Shown here in pieces: positions 1 to 4,916 of a DNA stretch of 5,030 bases. A program made the position numbers and the translations under genes. Source of the DNA: an uncultured Collinsella sp. (GTDB lineage Bacteria; Actinomycetota; Coriobacteriia; Coriobacteriales; Coriobacteriaceae); assembly GCA_900759335.1 (NCBI GenBank), contig CAAEUX010000086.1, forward strand, positions 1 through 5,030, read 5' to 3'. The notes below the pieces were generated by a model. The model did no database searches. It was not told the DNA's origin and saw nothing but the letters and a program-made list of their open reading frames with translations. Positions within the stretch are counted from its first letter, which is position 1; each line of letters opens with the position of its first letter.

Positions 1-55
1 GCGGCTCAGGGCGATATACGCCGTGATGCGCGACCGGGTGCCCTACCGGGAGTAG
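1..55 (+). CDS. C-terminal end of an IS110-like transposase (partial)
   Basis: An open frame enters from the left edge and ends with TAG at 53-55. It encodes RLRAIYAVMRDRVPYRE. The pattern of a basic residue, a hydrophobic 'LRAIYAVMRD' helix and a short 'G/V-P-Y/W' tail is what I know from the extreme C-termini of IS110/IS1111/IS116/IS902 transposases (Transposase_20 domain proteins), where a 'RKLL..IYA.LRDG.PY' type ending is common. These enzymes are RuvC-like DEDD/serine recombinases guided by an element-encoded RNA. Only 17 residues are visible, with no catalytic residues, so the assignment rests on a short motif. It runs convergently towards lacC. If wrong, it is simply the tail of an unidentified + strand gene. 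Confidence 0.5.
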   Translation, partial: RLRAIYAVMRDRVPYRE

Positions 56-102
56 CCCCGACGGTTGACAAAACTATAGGAACACCCAATGACTACTTGC
101 GA

Positions 103-235
103 CCAAGGCAACGCCGGTGTCTTGGCAACGGCAGCGAAAACGCCCCTAAGCGAGCAAGGTGACGTGAAAGAGGAGGGCATTGACCTTTTGGTCATGCCCG
201 ACGATTGAACGTCAGATTGCCGCTTAGGGGCGTTT
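103..235 (+). ncRNA. Structured non-coding stretch, candidate IS110/IS1111 guide (bridge/seek) RNA
   Basis: Bases 103-110 pair with 118-125 as a short hairpin (8 bp, one G-U). A long rod follows. Its stem 1 is 138-152 with 221-235 (15 perfect bp, AAACGCCCCTAAGCG on the left). Stem 2 is 154-157 with 217-220, followed by a 2x2 purine internal loop. Stem 3 is 160-165 with 209-214 (TGACGT/ACGTCA). A symmetric 9x9 internal loop follows (166-174 and 200-208). The cap helix is 175-180 with 194-199 plus 182-185 with 190-193, with T181 bulged and a TTTT loop. A helix interrupted by one large symmetric loop is the layout of the target- or donor-binding loops of IS110-family guide RNAs. In the IS1111 branch that RNA lies downstream of the transposase, as here. 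The fold is read directly from sequence; the function is inference. The strand is assumed to be that of the transposase. Confidence 0.35.
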
Positions 236-248
236 GCAGCGTCGCGCC

Positions 249-276
249 GTTACGCGGTTTGGTAAAACCGCGTAAC
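249..276 (-). terminator. Hairpin immediately downstream of lacC, probable operon 3' end
   Basis: A perfect 12-bp stem, GTTACGCGGTTT at 249-260 with its complement at 265-276, encloses the four-base loop GGTA. It ends one base from the lacC stop codon, so it is well placed as the lac operon 3' end. Neither strand carries a T-tract after the stem: the minus strand continues GGCGCGACG. It therefore lacks half of an intrinsic terminator. It may act as a 3' stabilising hairpin, or its T-tract may have been displaced by the neighbouring insertion sequence. Confidence 0.45.
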
Positions 277-277
277 C

Positions 278-1213
278 CTAGAGTTCAGTCACGACAACAC
301 TGTTATAGATCTCGTCCCAGCGGTCCATGACCAGGTGGCCAGTCTTGGGATCCATGGCGTTGAGCTTGCCGCAGGTATTGGCGGTCTTGAGCACCGTGAC
401 GTCGTCGGCGCCGGCAGCAATGGCATGCGCAAAGCCGGCGATGGTCGAGTCACCGGAACCCGTCGCGTTCACAGCCGCAATCGCGGGGGTCTTGGCGCGG
501 AACGCGCGACCCTCATGGAAGCCCACCGAACCGGCAGCGCCCATCGAAACGACAACCCAGGGAATACCGGCAAAGCGGCCATCGGCGGCAAGCGCCTCGC
601 GCAGGGCATCGACATCATCAGTCGTAAAGGACGTACCCAGCAGGCCGTTAATCTCGGTCAGGTTGGGCTTTACGAGCCCAGGCTTAGCGTCGGACTCCAG
701 CGCGGCCTCCAGCGATGCACCCGAGGTGTCGAGCAGCACCTTGGCGCCCGCCTCCTCGGCGATCTTGACGAGCTCGGCATAGTAGCCGGCATCGACGCCG
801 CGCGGCAGCGAGCCCGAAAGCGTCACAACGTCCGCCTTCGCTGCAAGCTCGGCGAACTTGGCCGTAAAGGCCTCGAGCTCGGCCGGGGCGATCTGCGGGC
901 CGCTCTCCAAAAGCTCGGTCTGGTTGCCCTCGTGCAGGATATTCAGGCAGATGCGCGTCTCGCCAGCGATGGGCACAAAGTCGTTCTTGACGCCATCGAC
1001 ATCCATGAGCTCGGCCATATAGGCACCCATGTGACCGCCGAGCAGACCGGTCGCGAGCACATCGTCGCCCAACTGCAGCAGCACACGGCTCACGTTGAGG
1101 CCCTTGCCGCCAGCGGTCTTTTCGGGCGTCACACGGTTAACATCGTCGATGATCAGCTTATCGAGCTGATAGCGCGTATCAATCGACGGGTTCATGGTAA
1201 CGGTCAGAATCAT
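278..1213 (-). CDS. lacC: Tagatose-6-phosphate kinase (PfkB-family LacC)
   Basis: The 311-residue product is the normal length for LacC, which uses ATP to convert D-tagatose-6-phosphate to tagatose-1,6-bisphosphate in the cytoplasm, the second step of the tagatose-6-phosphate pathway. Family marks: N-terminal TVTMNPSID (about 4-12), the first PfkB signature GGKGLNVSR (35-43), SGSLPRG (133-139), KPN (182-184), VSMGAAGS (222-229), and the ATP/anion-hole motif GSGDST (252-257) with the catalytic base Asp255. The GSGDST form and the lacAB neighbours favour LacC over 1-phosphofructokinase (FruK), which shares the fold and usually has GAGDS; some LacC enzymes also accept fructose-6- or fructose-1-phosphate. 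The ATG at 1213 is chosen because an AGGAG site lies 6 bases upstream and the family begins MILTV. It is last in the cluster, 56 bases after lacX. No defects seen. Confidence 0.92.
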   Translation of the reverse strand: MILTVTMNPSIDTRYQLDKLIIDDVNRVTPEKTAGGKGLNVSRVLLQLGDDVLATGLLGGHMGAYMAELMDVDGVKNDFVPIAGETRICLNILHEGNQTELLESGPQIAPAELEAFTAKFAELAAKADVVTLSGSLPRGVDAGYYAELVKIAEEAGAKVLLDTSGASLEAALESDAKPGLVKPNLTEINGLLGTSFTTDDVDALREALAADGRFAGIPWVVVSMGAAGSVGFHEGRAFRAKTPAIAAVNATGSGDSTIAGFAHAIAAGADDVTVLKTANTCGKLNAMDPKTGHLVMDRWDEIYNSVVVTEL

Positions 1214-1219
1214 ATTGAA

Positions 1220-1224
1220 CTCCT
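1220..1224 (-). promoter_or_regulatory. Ribosome binding site setting the lacC start
   Basis: AGGAG on the minus strand, six bases before the ATG at 1213. It decides against a longer start at 1258, which would add 15 residues (MFGAARVVPRKQEFN) unlike any LacC N-terminus. Confidence 0.85.
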
Positions 1225-1269
1225 GTTTCCGGGGCACGACACGCGCGGCCCCAAACATACGATAGCTCG

Positions 1270-2151
1270 TTAAAGGATCTCGATCTCAAAGCCGCGGGTG
1301 ACAGTCTCCCCCGGCTTGGCCACCAGGCAGCCGCGCTTGTGCTCCAGAATATCGTCCTCGTCGGAGCAGGTGGACAGGCCGCCCCACGGTTCCACGGCCA
1401 CAAAGTCGCCCTCGGGCTTGCTCCACACAATCAGGTACGGCATATCGGGAAACGTCAGGCGCACGCCCTTGTCCTCGGTCTTCTTGGTCAGCGTAACCAC
1501 GCGGCTCTCGAGCACGTCAAAGATGGTCTCCGCGAAGTCGAAGAGCTCGTGGGTCAGCGGCAGGTTCTGGTCGATCATGGGGTTCTTGCTGCGATGCTCA
1601 ACATCAATCAGACCCGTCGAAGGAACGGCAGTACAGAGCTCGGCGGCCTCGCGCTGATCAAAATGGAGCTCGTAGTCGTCATAGGACTCGCCCTCGTCAA
1701 GCGGGCACTTAAAGCCAGGGTGGCCACCCACAAAGAACGGCATGTCCTCGGTGCCCTCATTGGTCACCTCGTACGACACGGCCACCTTAGCCGCATCGAT
1801 CGTGTAACGAGCAACGATCTTAAACGGATACGGGTACTGCTCGAGCAACTCGGCATGGTCGGCAGAGCTTAGGCTCAGCGCGACCATGTTGTCGCCCTGC
1901 TCCTCGAGCTTCCACTCCTGTTTGCGAGCAAAGCCGTGACGGGCGAGCTTAACCTCGCGGCCGCCCATGGTCATTGCGCGACCGTCACGAAGGCCGCCGC
2001 AGATCGGGAAACAAATGGGTGCCTGGCCCGACCAGACCGCCGGGTCACCCTGCCACAGGTACTCACGGCCGTTGGCCGTAATAGAAGTGAACGATCCGCC
2101 AGCCGTGCTCAACGCAATGCGGACAGAGCCGTTATCAAGAACAAACTCCAT
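1270..2151 (-). CDS. lacX: LacX-like aldose 1-epimerase family protein
   Basis: The 293-residue protein has the galactose-mutarotase fold signature of the LacX branch: FPICGGLRDG (48-57), RHGFAR with His72 (71-76), GGHPGF with His144 (142-147), and VAVEPWGG with Glu254. In characterised aldose 1-epimerases two histidines and one glutamate do the ring-opening chemistry, and all three positions appear to be filled. Known relatives sit at the end of the lactococcal lac operon; their exact physiological substrate (galactose, galactose-6-phosphate or another hexose) is not settled, so anomer interconversion around the tagatose-6-phosphate pathway is an inference. It is cytoplasmic, with no signal peptide or membrane segment. 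The ATG at 2151 is preferred over an upstream in-frame GTG at 2169, because the AAGGAG site lies between them. It lies between lacB (203-base gap) and lacC (56-base gap), unlike the classical order with lacX last. Confidence 0.85.
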   Translation of the reverse strand: MEFVLDNGSVRIALSTAGGSFTSITANGREYLWQGDPAVWSGQAPICFPICGGLRDGRAMTMGGREVKLARHGFARKQEWKLEEQGDNMVALSLSSADHAELLEQYPYPFKIVARYTIDAAKVAVSYEVTNEGTEDMPFFVGGHPGFKCPLDEGESYDDYELHFDQREAAELCTAVPSTGLIDVEHRSKNPMIDQNLPLTHELFDFAETIFDVLESRVVTLTKKTEDKGVRLTFPDMPYLIVWSKPEGDFVAVEPWGGLSTCSDEDDILEHKRGCLVAKPGETVTRGFEIEIL

Positions 2152-2160
2152 GGGAATCTT

Positions 2161-2166
2161 CTCCTT
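2161..2166 (-). promoter_or_regulatory. Ribosome binding site setting the lacX start
   Basis: AAGGAG on the minus strand, nine bases before the ATG at 2151. The alternative GTG at 2169 would place this purine tract inside the coding sequence, and its added residues (MKEKIP) look like a translated ribosome site. Confidence 0.8.
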
Positions 2167-2180
2167 CACATATCATCTCG

Positions 2181-2194
2181 CACAATCCATTGTG
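2181..2194. other. Perfect 14-bp palindrome in the lacB-lacX gap
   Basis: CACAAT-CC-ATTGTG is a perfect inverted repeat with 6-base arms, 15-28 bases before the lacX AGGAG site. The 203-base gap (2152-2354) is long for an operon interior, so this could be an operator for an internal promoter or a CAP/LacI-like protein site. No convincing -35/-10 pair is seen. A small 5-bp hairpin, CCTTT/AAAGG, lies at 2204-2218. No terminator with a T-tract is visible in the gap. Confidence 0.35.
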
Positions 2195-2354
2195 AACGTC
2201 GTGCCTTTAGCAGAAAGGTAATGAGGCAGCGCCGCAAACAAAAGAACAATGCACGTCCAGCCCGCTGGGCCAATTGGGCTGATAGAAAACCGGCCCGCGC
2301 CCCATCACAGAAACGCGAGCCGTCAACGGACTAGTTAATTACGCCGGATACCCG

Positions 2355-2879
2355 TTAATCATGGTATTCGCCGCGGTCCCACTTCTCGAGGAACTCGTCA
2401 AAGAAGTGCGGGTCGGCCTGAGCCTCGGCGTCGGCCTTATTGCAGGCATCGATCTTGGCGATCAGGGCATCGTGCTCGGGGGTCTTCTCGTAGGGCTCCT
2501 CCAGGAAGGCAAGCATGATATCGGCCATCAGGAACTCGCCGGTGATCTTGCCGCCAAAGCCCACGATGTTGGCGTTGAGCTCGCGACGGGCATACAGGGC
2601 AGAGGTCATGTCGCGGACCAAGGCGCAGCGGGCGCCGGGAACCTTGTTGACGGCGTTGGTGATGCCGATGCCGGTACCGCACAGGGCCACGCCAAAGTCG
2701 GCCTTGCCGCTGGCAACAGCCTCGCCCACGGCCTTACCGTAGATGGGGTAGTGCGTACGGGTGTGGCTGTAGGTGCCGCAGTCGAGCACCTTGTAGCCAG
2801 CCTGCTCCAGGCGGTCGGCCAGATAGATCTTCTCGTCCGTAACGATATGGTCGCAACCGATTGCGATGGTCTTCTTCAT
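2355..2879 (-). CDS. lacB: Galactose-6-phosphate isomerase subunit LacB
   Basis: This 174-residue protein of the RpiB/LacA/LacB family matches the usual LacB length (about 171). With LacA it forms the cytoplasmic heteromeric isomerase that converts galactose-6-phosphate to tagatose-6-phosphate. Diagnostic stretches: IAIGCDHIVTD (5-15), HTRTHYPIYGK (39-49), CGTGIG (67-72) with the RpiB-type active-site Cys67, NAVNKVPGAR (75-84), LNANIVGFGGKITGE (101-115) and the C-terminal FLEKWDRGEYHD (163-174), which is nearly invariant in LacB and absent from plain ribose-5-phosphate isomerase B. The ATG at 2879 has AAAGGA seven bases upstream. It follows lacA by 63 bases in the same direction, so the two are very probably co-transcribed. 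No truncation or frame disruption seen. Confidence 0.97.
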   Translation of the reverse strand: MKKTIAIGCDHIVTDEKIYLADRLEQAGYKVLDCGTYSHTRTHYPIYGKAVGEAVASGKADFGVALCGTGIGITNAVNKVPGARCALVRDMTSALYARRELNANIVGFGGKITGEFLMADIMLAFLEEPYEKTPEHDALIAKIDACNKADAEAQADPHFFDEFLEKWDRGEYHD

Positions 2880-2942
2880 CAGAACGTCCTTTCGTCTGAA
2901 TTCACAAGTTGAGGTAGAAGTTCGAGTTCTCGGTGGCTCTCG

Positions 2943-3371
2943 TTAGGCCATCTTGTTGAGCATGTCGACACGGATCTGGTGACGGCCGCCGGCGTACTGG
3001 GCGCGCAGGAACTCGCGGGCGATCTTCTTGGCGACCTCGGTGCCCACAACGCCCGGGCCCATGGTGACCATGCGCGAGCCGTTGTGCTCGCGGGTCATGT
3101 AGGCGGAACGCTCGTCGGAAATGTTGGCGACGACCATGCCCTTTATCTTGACGGCGGCCATATAGGAGCCGACGCCGTACTTATCGAATGCGAAGCCCTG
3201 GGAATCCTTGTGCTCCAGCAGGTCCTTGGCAACGGCGGTCGCGGAATCGACAAAGTCCGCGGCAGGGGTCTCGGAATAGTCGACGACCTCGTGACCGTCG
3301 GCGATGAGCATCTCCTTGATGGACTCCTTCATCGACATACCGTCGGCATCGGAAGCGATTACAACCCTCAT
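2943..3371 (-). CDS. lacA: Galactose-6-phosphate isomerase subunit LacA
   Basis: The 142-residue product is the canonical LacA length. LacA partners LacB in galactose-6-phosphate isomerase; the substrate site is shared between the two chains. Recognisable blocks: N-terminal IASD (5-8), DFVDSATAVAKD (39-50), FDKYGVGSYMAAVKIKGM (62-79), SDERSAYMTREHNGSRMVTMG (85-105, including His96) and the LacA-specific tail GGRHQIRVDMLNKM (128-141). Where RpiB and LacB carry Cys-Gly-Thr-Gly, LacA has Tyr-Gly-Val-Gly (65-68), the normal LacA divergence and the reason it needs LacB. The ATG at 3371 has a strong AAGGAGG site (3377-3383) five bases upstream. It is the first gene of the lac unit, with the AT-rich control region directly upstream and no lacR in view. 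Confidence 0.97.
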   Translation of the reverse strand: MRVVIASDADGMSMKESIKEMLIADGHEVVDYSETPAADFVDSATAVAKDLLEHKDSQGFAFDKYGVGSYMAAVKIKGMVVANISDERSAYMTREHNGSRMVTMGPGVVGTEVAKKIAREFLRAQYAGGRHQIRVDMLNKMA

Positions 3372-3421
3372 GACATCCTCCTTGAGAGATACGCAGGTGC
3401 GTAGTTTCTGTTTGGAAGTGT

Positions 3422-3434
3422 TGAATCGCGTTCA
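3422..3434. promoter_or_regulatory. cre-like dyad in the lacA leader
   Basis: TGAATCGCGTTCA is a near-palindrome (TGAA...TTCA around a CG-rich centre) lying between the probable promoter and lacA. It resembles LacI/CcpA-type operators (consensus TG-AA-CG-T-CA) but is one base short of the usual 14. It is a candidate roadblock-type carbon catabolite site; weak on its own. Confidence 0.2.
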
Positions 3435-3465
3435 GGTCCGGGCATCTGAATGTGCGGTTCTTCAC

Positions 3466-3495
3466 TGTTCGTGTTTATTTGAACACATTCGAACA
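3466..3495. promoter_or_regulatory. TGTTC/GAACA half-site cluster near lacA, probable operator
   Basis: TGTTCG (3466-3471) faces CGAACA (3490-3495), and a further GAACA lies at 3481-3485, exactly 10 bases before the one at 3491-3495. Inside, GTGTT (3471-3475) pairs with AACAC (3482-3486). Half-sites on one DNA face overlapping a candidate promoter are typical of DeoR-family sugar-phosphate repressors such as LacR, which is the usual regulator of lacA-type operons. The regulator's identity is inferred. Confidence 0.45.
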
Positions 3496-3505
3496 TCAAC
3501 TGCAA
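3472..3505 (-). promoter_or_regulatory. Candidate promoter of the lacA operon
   Basis: Two overlapping sigma-70-like readings exist on the minus strand: TTGATG (3494-3499) with TAAACA (3472-3477), spacer 16; or TTGCAG (3500-3505) with TCAAAT (3477-3482), spacer 17. Either gives a leader of roughly 95-100 bases before lacA. The stretch is clearly more AT-rich than its surroundings and overlaps the half-site cluster. The exact hexamers are uncertain. Confidence 0.4.
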
Positions 3506-3511
3506 GAATTA

Positions 3512-3541
3512 TTTGTTTATCTTTGTTCTTTTTTGAACAAA
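3512..3541. promoter_or_regulatory. Upstream operator-like repeat: TTTGTTT, TTTGTTC and its mirror
   Basis: TTTGTTT (3512-3518) and TTTGTTC (3522-3528) are direct repeats one helical turn (10 bases) apart. TTTGTTC then forms a perfect 7-bp inverted repeat with GAACAAA (3535-3541) across six T's. It reuses the half-site of the cluster at 3466-3495, about 45 bases away, suggesting two operators able to be bridged by one repressor. On the minus strand it lies upstream of the proposed -35. Confidence 0.45.
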
Positions 3542-3611
3542 TACCGTTCACGGATGATTGCTGACCGTTTGAGCCCGGCGCGGACGTAGCGACCGCGTAT
3601 TCAACAAACAA

Positions 3612-3644
3612 AAGGGCGGCCGAGAACGTGTCTCGGCCGCCCTT
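3612..3644 (-). terminator. Strong intrinsic terminator of the membrane-protein gene
   Basis: A perfect 14-bp GC-rich stem, AAGGGCGGCCGAGA at 3612-3625 with 3631-3644, has a five-base loop. On the minus strand it is followed by TTTTGTTTGTT, and it begins 34 bases after the stop of the gene at 3679-4692. It separates that gene from the lac operon downstream. The + strand side is poorer in T (TTCTTACGG), so the minus direction is favoured. The 68 bases from 3543 to 3610 show nothing further. Confidence 0.9.
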
Positions 3645-3678
3645 CTTACGGTTAATCTTCCAAAGAACGCTTTGCCGC

Positions 3679-4692
3679 CTACTCAGACTGCCCGCCCTTC
3701 TTGGCATGCTTGGACGGAGCACTCAGAAAGCGGCCCGTCAAATAGTTCGCGGGACCGGAGATATCAATCCCCAGCAGGGTGTGCCCCAGCCACAAAAACG
3801 CCGCGAGCACCAGCAATGGAACCACGCACGAGGTCACGATCATCACGATGACGCCTTCGATAAGGTCGGTCACCTGCTGCACGATCTCGTCGGTCATCTG
3901 CTTGGCGCCGCTGGTCACCGACGTGACGAGGCCCGAGGCACCGTCGGCAAGCTGCTCGAGCACGCTCTTGGACTCTGCGGACTCGGTCTTTTTCTTGCTT
4001 GTTTTGGAGCTATCGCTATCTGCCGCACTCGCAGCGTCGGCCGCCTTTTGCTCGGCCGCCTCGATGCTAACGCGATACGTTTCATCGACCTTCTGCGACA
4101 CCCATACGCTCGCGGGCACGAGCGCCATGCCGATCACGGCAACCACCAGCACGCGCGTCGCCACACGGCGCAGGACAGTGCTCGTGCTCCAGCGCCCGTG
4201 AATGCCGAGCGACGCCGCAAAGAGCACCAACGCAAACGGGATTAAGATGCCCAGGCCAACCGACCACAAAATCGTGAGCAAATATTTCTCTAGGTATAGC
4301 ACGGCAAGCACGATACCAAGGTTGCCTGAAAGCTGTGCGAGCTGCTCGGCAACCGGCGTTCCCGTATCACCCGGCAGCGCGGTAATGCCCGCAGACAGCG
4401 CCACGCACGAGGTCGTGAGCGCCAGTACGTTACCTTTCTTTTGATCGATGACCTCGATGGTGGAGTCCCAAGTTTTGGTATCGGCAAAATGCGGACGAGC
4501 TACAAAGCCCGACAGCAGCGCCAGTACCACGAGCGCAACGATAAAGCCAATCTGCAGCTTTTTGTTTGCGCACACGACATCGGACAGGCTGGGCTGCAAC
4601 TCTGTTACCGTCGTGTGCTCGGTTATCTGGACAGGACGCCCATAAGCCATCTCGTGCGCATCTGTCTTTTGAATCAATCCGTTGTCCGGCAT
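3679..4692 (-). CDS. Multi-pass membrane protein of unknown function
   Basis: I do not recognise the family. The 337-residue protein starts at an ATG with GAGGAGGTG 5-13 bases upstream. Visible architecture: a polar N-terminal tail of about 45 residues with no cleavable signal; a membrane segment at about 46-66; a less certain one at 88-106; two at about 124-142 and 143-164; one at about 179-198; then a soluble Ala/Ser/Lys/Glu-rich stretch (about 200-245, with AAEQKAADAASAADSDSSK and KKKTESAESK) likely coiled or flexible; an amphipathic helix (about 246-278); a last membrane segment (279-308); and a lysine-rich tail (SKHAKKGGQSE). No catalytic or transporter motif is evident. The cytoplasmic-membrane location is an inference from hydrophobicity. 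It is monocistronic, with its own promoter and terminator, upstream of but not obviously linked to lac. Confidence 0.85.
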   Translation of the reverse strand: MPDNGLIQKTDAHEMAYGRPVQITEHTTVTELQPSLSDVVCANKKLQIGFIVALVVLALLSGFVARPHFADTKTWDSTIEVIDQKKGNVLALTTSCVALSAGITALPGDTGTPVAEQLAQLSGNLGIVLAVLYLEKYLLTILWSVGLGILIPFALVLFAASLGIHGRWSTSTVLRRVATRVLVVAVIGMALVPASVWVSQKVDETYRVSIEAAEQKAADAASAADSDSSKTSKKKTESAESKSVLEQLADGASGLVTSVTSGAKQMTDEIVQQVTDLIEGVIVMIVTSCVVPLLVLAAFLWLGHTLLGIDISGPANYLTGRFLSAPSKHAKKGGQSE

Positions 4693-4730
4693 TTGGACAC
4701 CTCCTCATTCCGGCCTGCATTGCGGATGGA

Positions 4731-4758
4731 AGTATACCCACCCATCGAAAAACCGAAC
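4731..4758 (-). promoter_or_regulatory. Candidate promoter of the membrane-protein gene
   Basis: On the minus strand a good -10, TATACT (4731-4736, preceded by GGG), lies 39 bases before the start codon. The best -35 at a 16-base spacing is GTTCGG (4753-4758), a poor match. A weak or activated promoter is plausible. Confidence 0.35.
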
Positions 4759-4797
4759 GGGAGGGCGTGCAGAAGCTCCAAGACTGCCCCCAACGAC

Positions 4798-4826
4798 TAG
4801 TCATTTAAGAACGTCCTCAATGACTA
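4798..4826. repeat. 8-bp inverted repeat TAGTCATT / AATGACTA
   Basis: TAGTCATT (4798-4805) and AATGACTA (4819-4826) are perfect mirror arms around 13 bases (TAAGAACGTCCTC). The left arm overlaps a GACTAGTC palindrome (4795-4802). It lies upstream of the membrane-protein promoter, so it could be an operator or part of a repeated intergenic sequence. The nonamer CAATGACTA also occurs at 87-95. Confidence 0.4.
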
Positions 4827-4836
4827 TCTCGGGATG

Positions 4837-4903
4837 AGTTGCGGTGGAATAGGGATTGTTTTGCGCCCGCCGGCCCCTATTCAGTCCCCATTTCACCGCA
4901 ACT
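4837..4903. repeat. 67-bp palindromic intergenic element with 22-bp arms
   Basis: The left arm 4837-4858 (AGTTGCGGTG then GAATAGGGATTG) mirrors 4882-4903 at 19 of 22 positions, and each mismatch allows a G-T wobble on one strand or the other. The 23-base loop is GC-rich (GCGCCCGCCGGCCCC). An alternative inner pairing joins GAATAGGG (4847-4854) to CCCTATTC (4875-4882). There is no T-tract beside it, so it is not an intrinsic terminator. It could be a REP/MITE-like dispersed repeat or a structured RNA. GGAGGAGG follows at 4905-4912 but no start codon lies at a usable distance. Confidence 0.55.
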
Positions 4904-4916
4904 TGGAGGAGGACAG

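Larger units (their letters stand above)
1..236 (+). mobile_element. Right-hand part of a putative IS110/IS1111-family insertion sequence
   Basis: The transposase tail (1-55) and the folded non-coding stretch after it are treated as one element whose left part lies outside the window. IS110-family elements usually lack long terminal inverted repeats and make no obvious target duplication, so the exact right boundary cannot be read here. I place it provisionally just after the long helix closes at 235, before the hairpin that follows lacC. No intact partner end is visible. Confidence 0.3.

Noticed and set aside
89..208. A 39-codon + strand frame (MTTCDQGNAGVL... to VMPDD) with AGGAA six bases before its ATG.
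   Set aside because: It lies across the long rod-shaped fold, whose outer 15-bp helix extends past its stop, and it has no recognisable family. The structure explains the stretch better. It is still possible as a small protein and would need homologues with protein-level conservation.
103..235. tRNA, tmRNA or signal-recognition RNA gene.
   Set aside because: No cloverleaf, no T-loop GTTCGA-type sequence and no CCA end were found; the fold is a single interrupted rod plus one hairpin.
278..1213. 1-phosphofructokinase (FruK) identity for the kinase.
   Set aside because: It shares the PfkB fold, but the GSGDST motif and the lacA/lacB company favour tagatose-6-phosphate kinase. Side activity on fructose phosphates is not excluded.
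1214..1258. A longer lacC starting at 1258.
   Set aside because: The extra 15 residues have no family counterpart, and the AGGAG site lies just before the ATG at 1213.
335..1273. Long + strand open frames opposite lacC, and similar ones opposite lacX, lacB and lacA.
   Set aside because: They are antisense frames kept open by GC-rich codon use; they have Arg/Gly/Ala-rich products, no family features and no fitting ribosome sites, and lie opposite firmly recognised genes.
2243..2285. Terminator in the lacB-lacX gap (AGCCC...GGGCT).
   Set aside because: The short 5-bp arms have alternative pairings and there is no T-tract on either strand.
2355..3371. Two copies of ribose-5-phosphate isomerase B instead of LacA and LacB.
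   Set aside because: The upstream gene lacks the Cys-Gly-Thr-Gly site and has the LacA tail; the downstream gene has HTRTHYPIYG and the EKWDRGEYHD ending. Both are specific to the galactose-6-phosphate isomerase pair.
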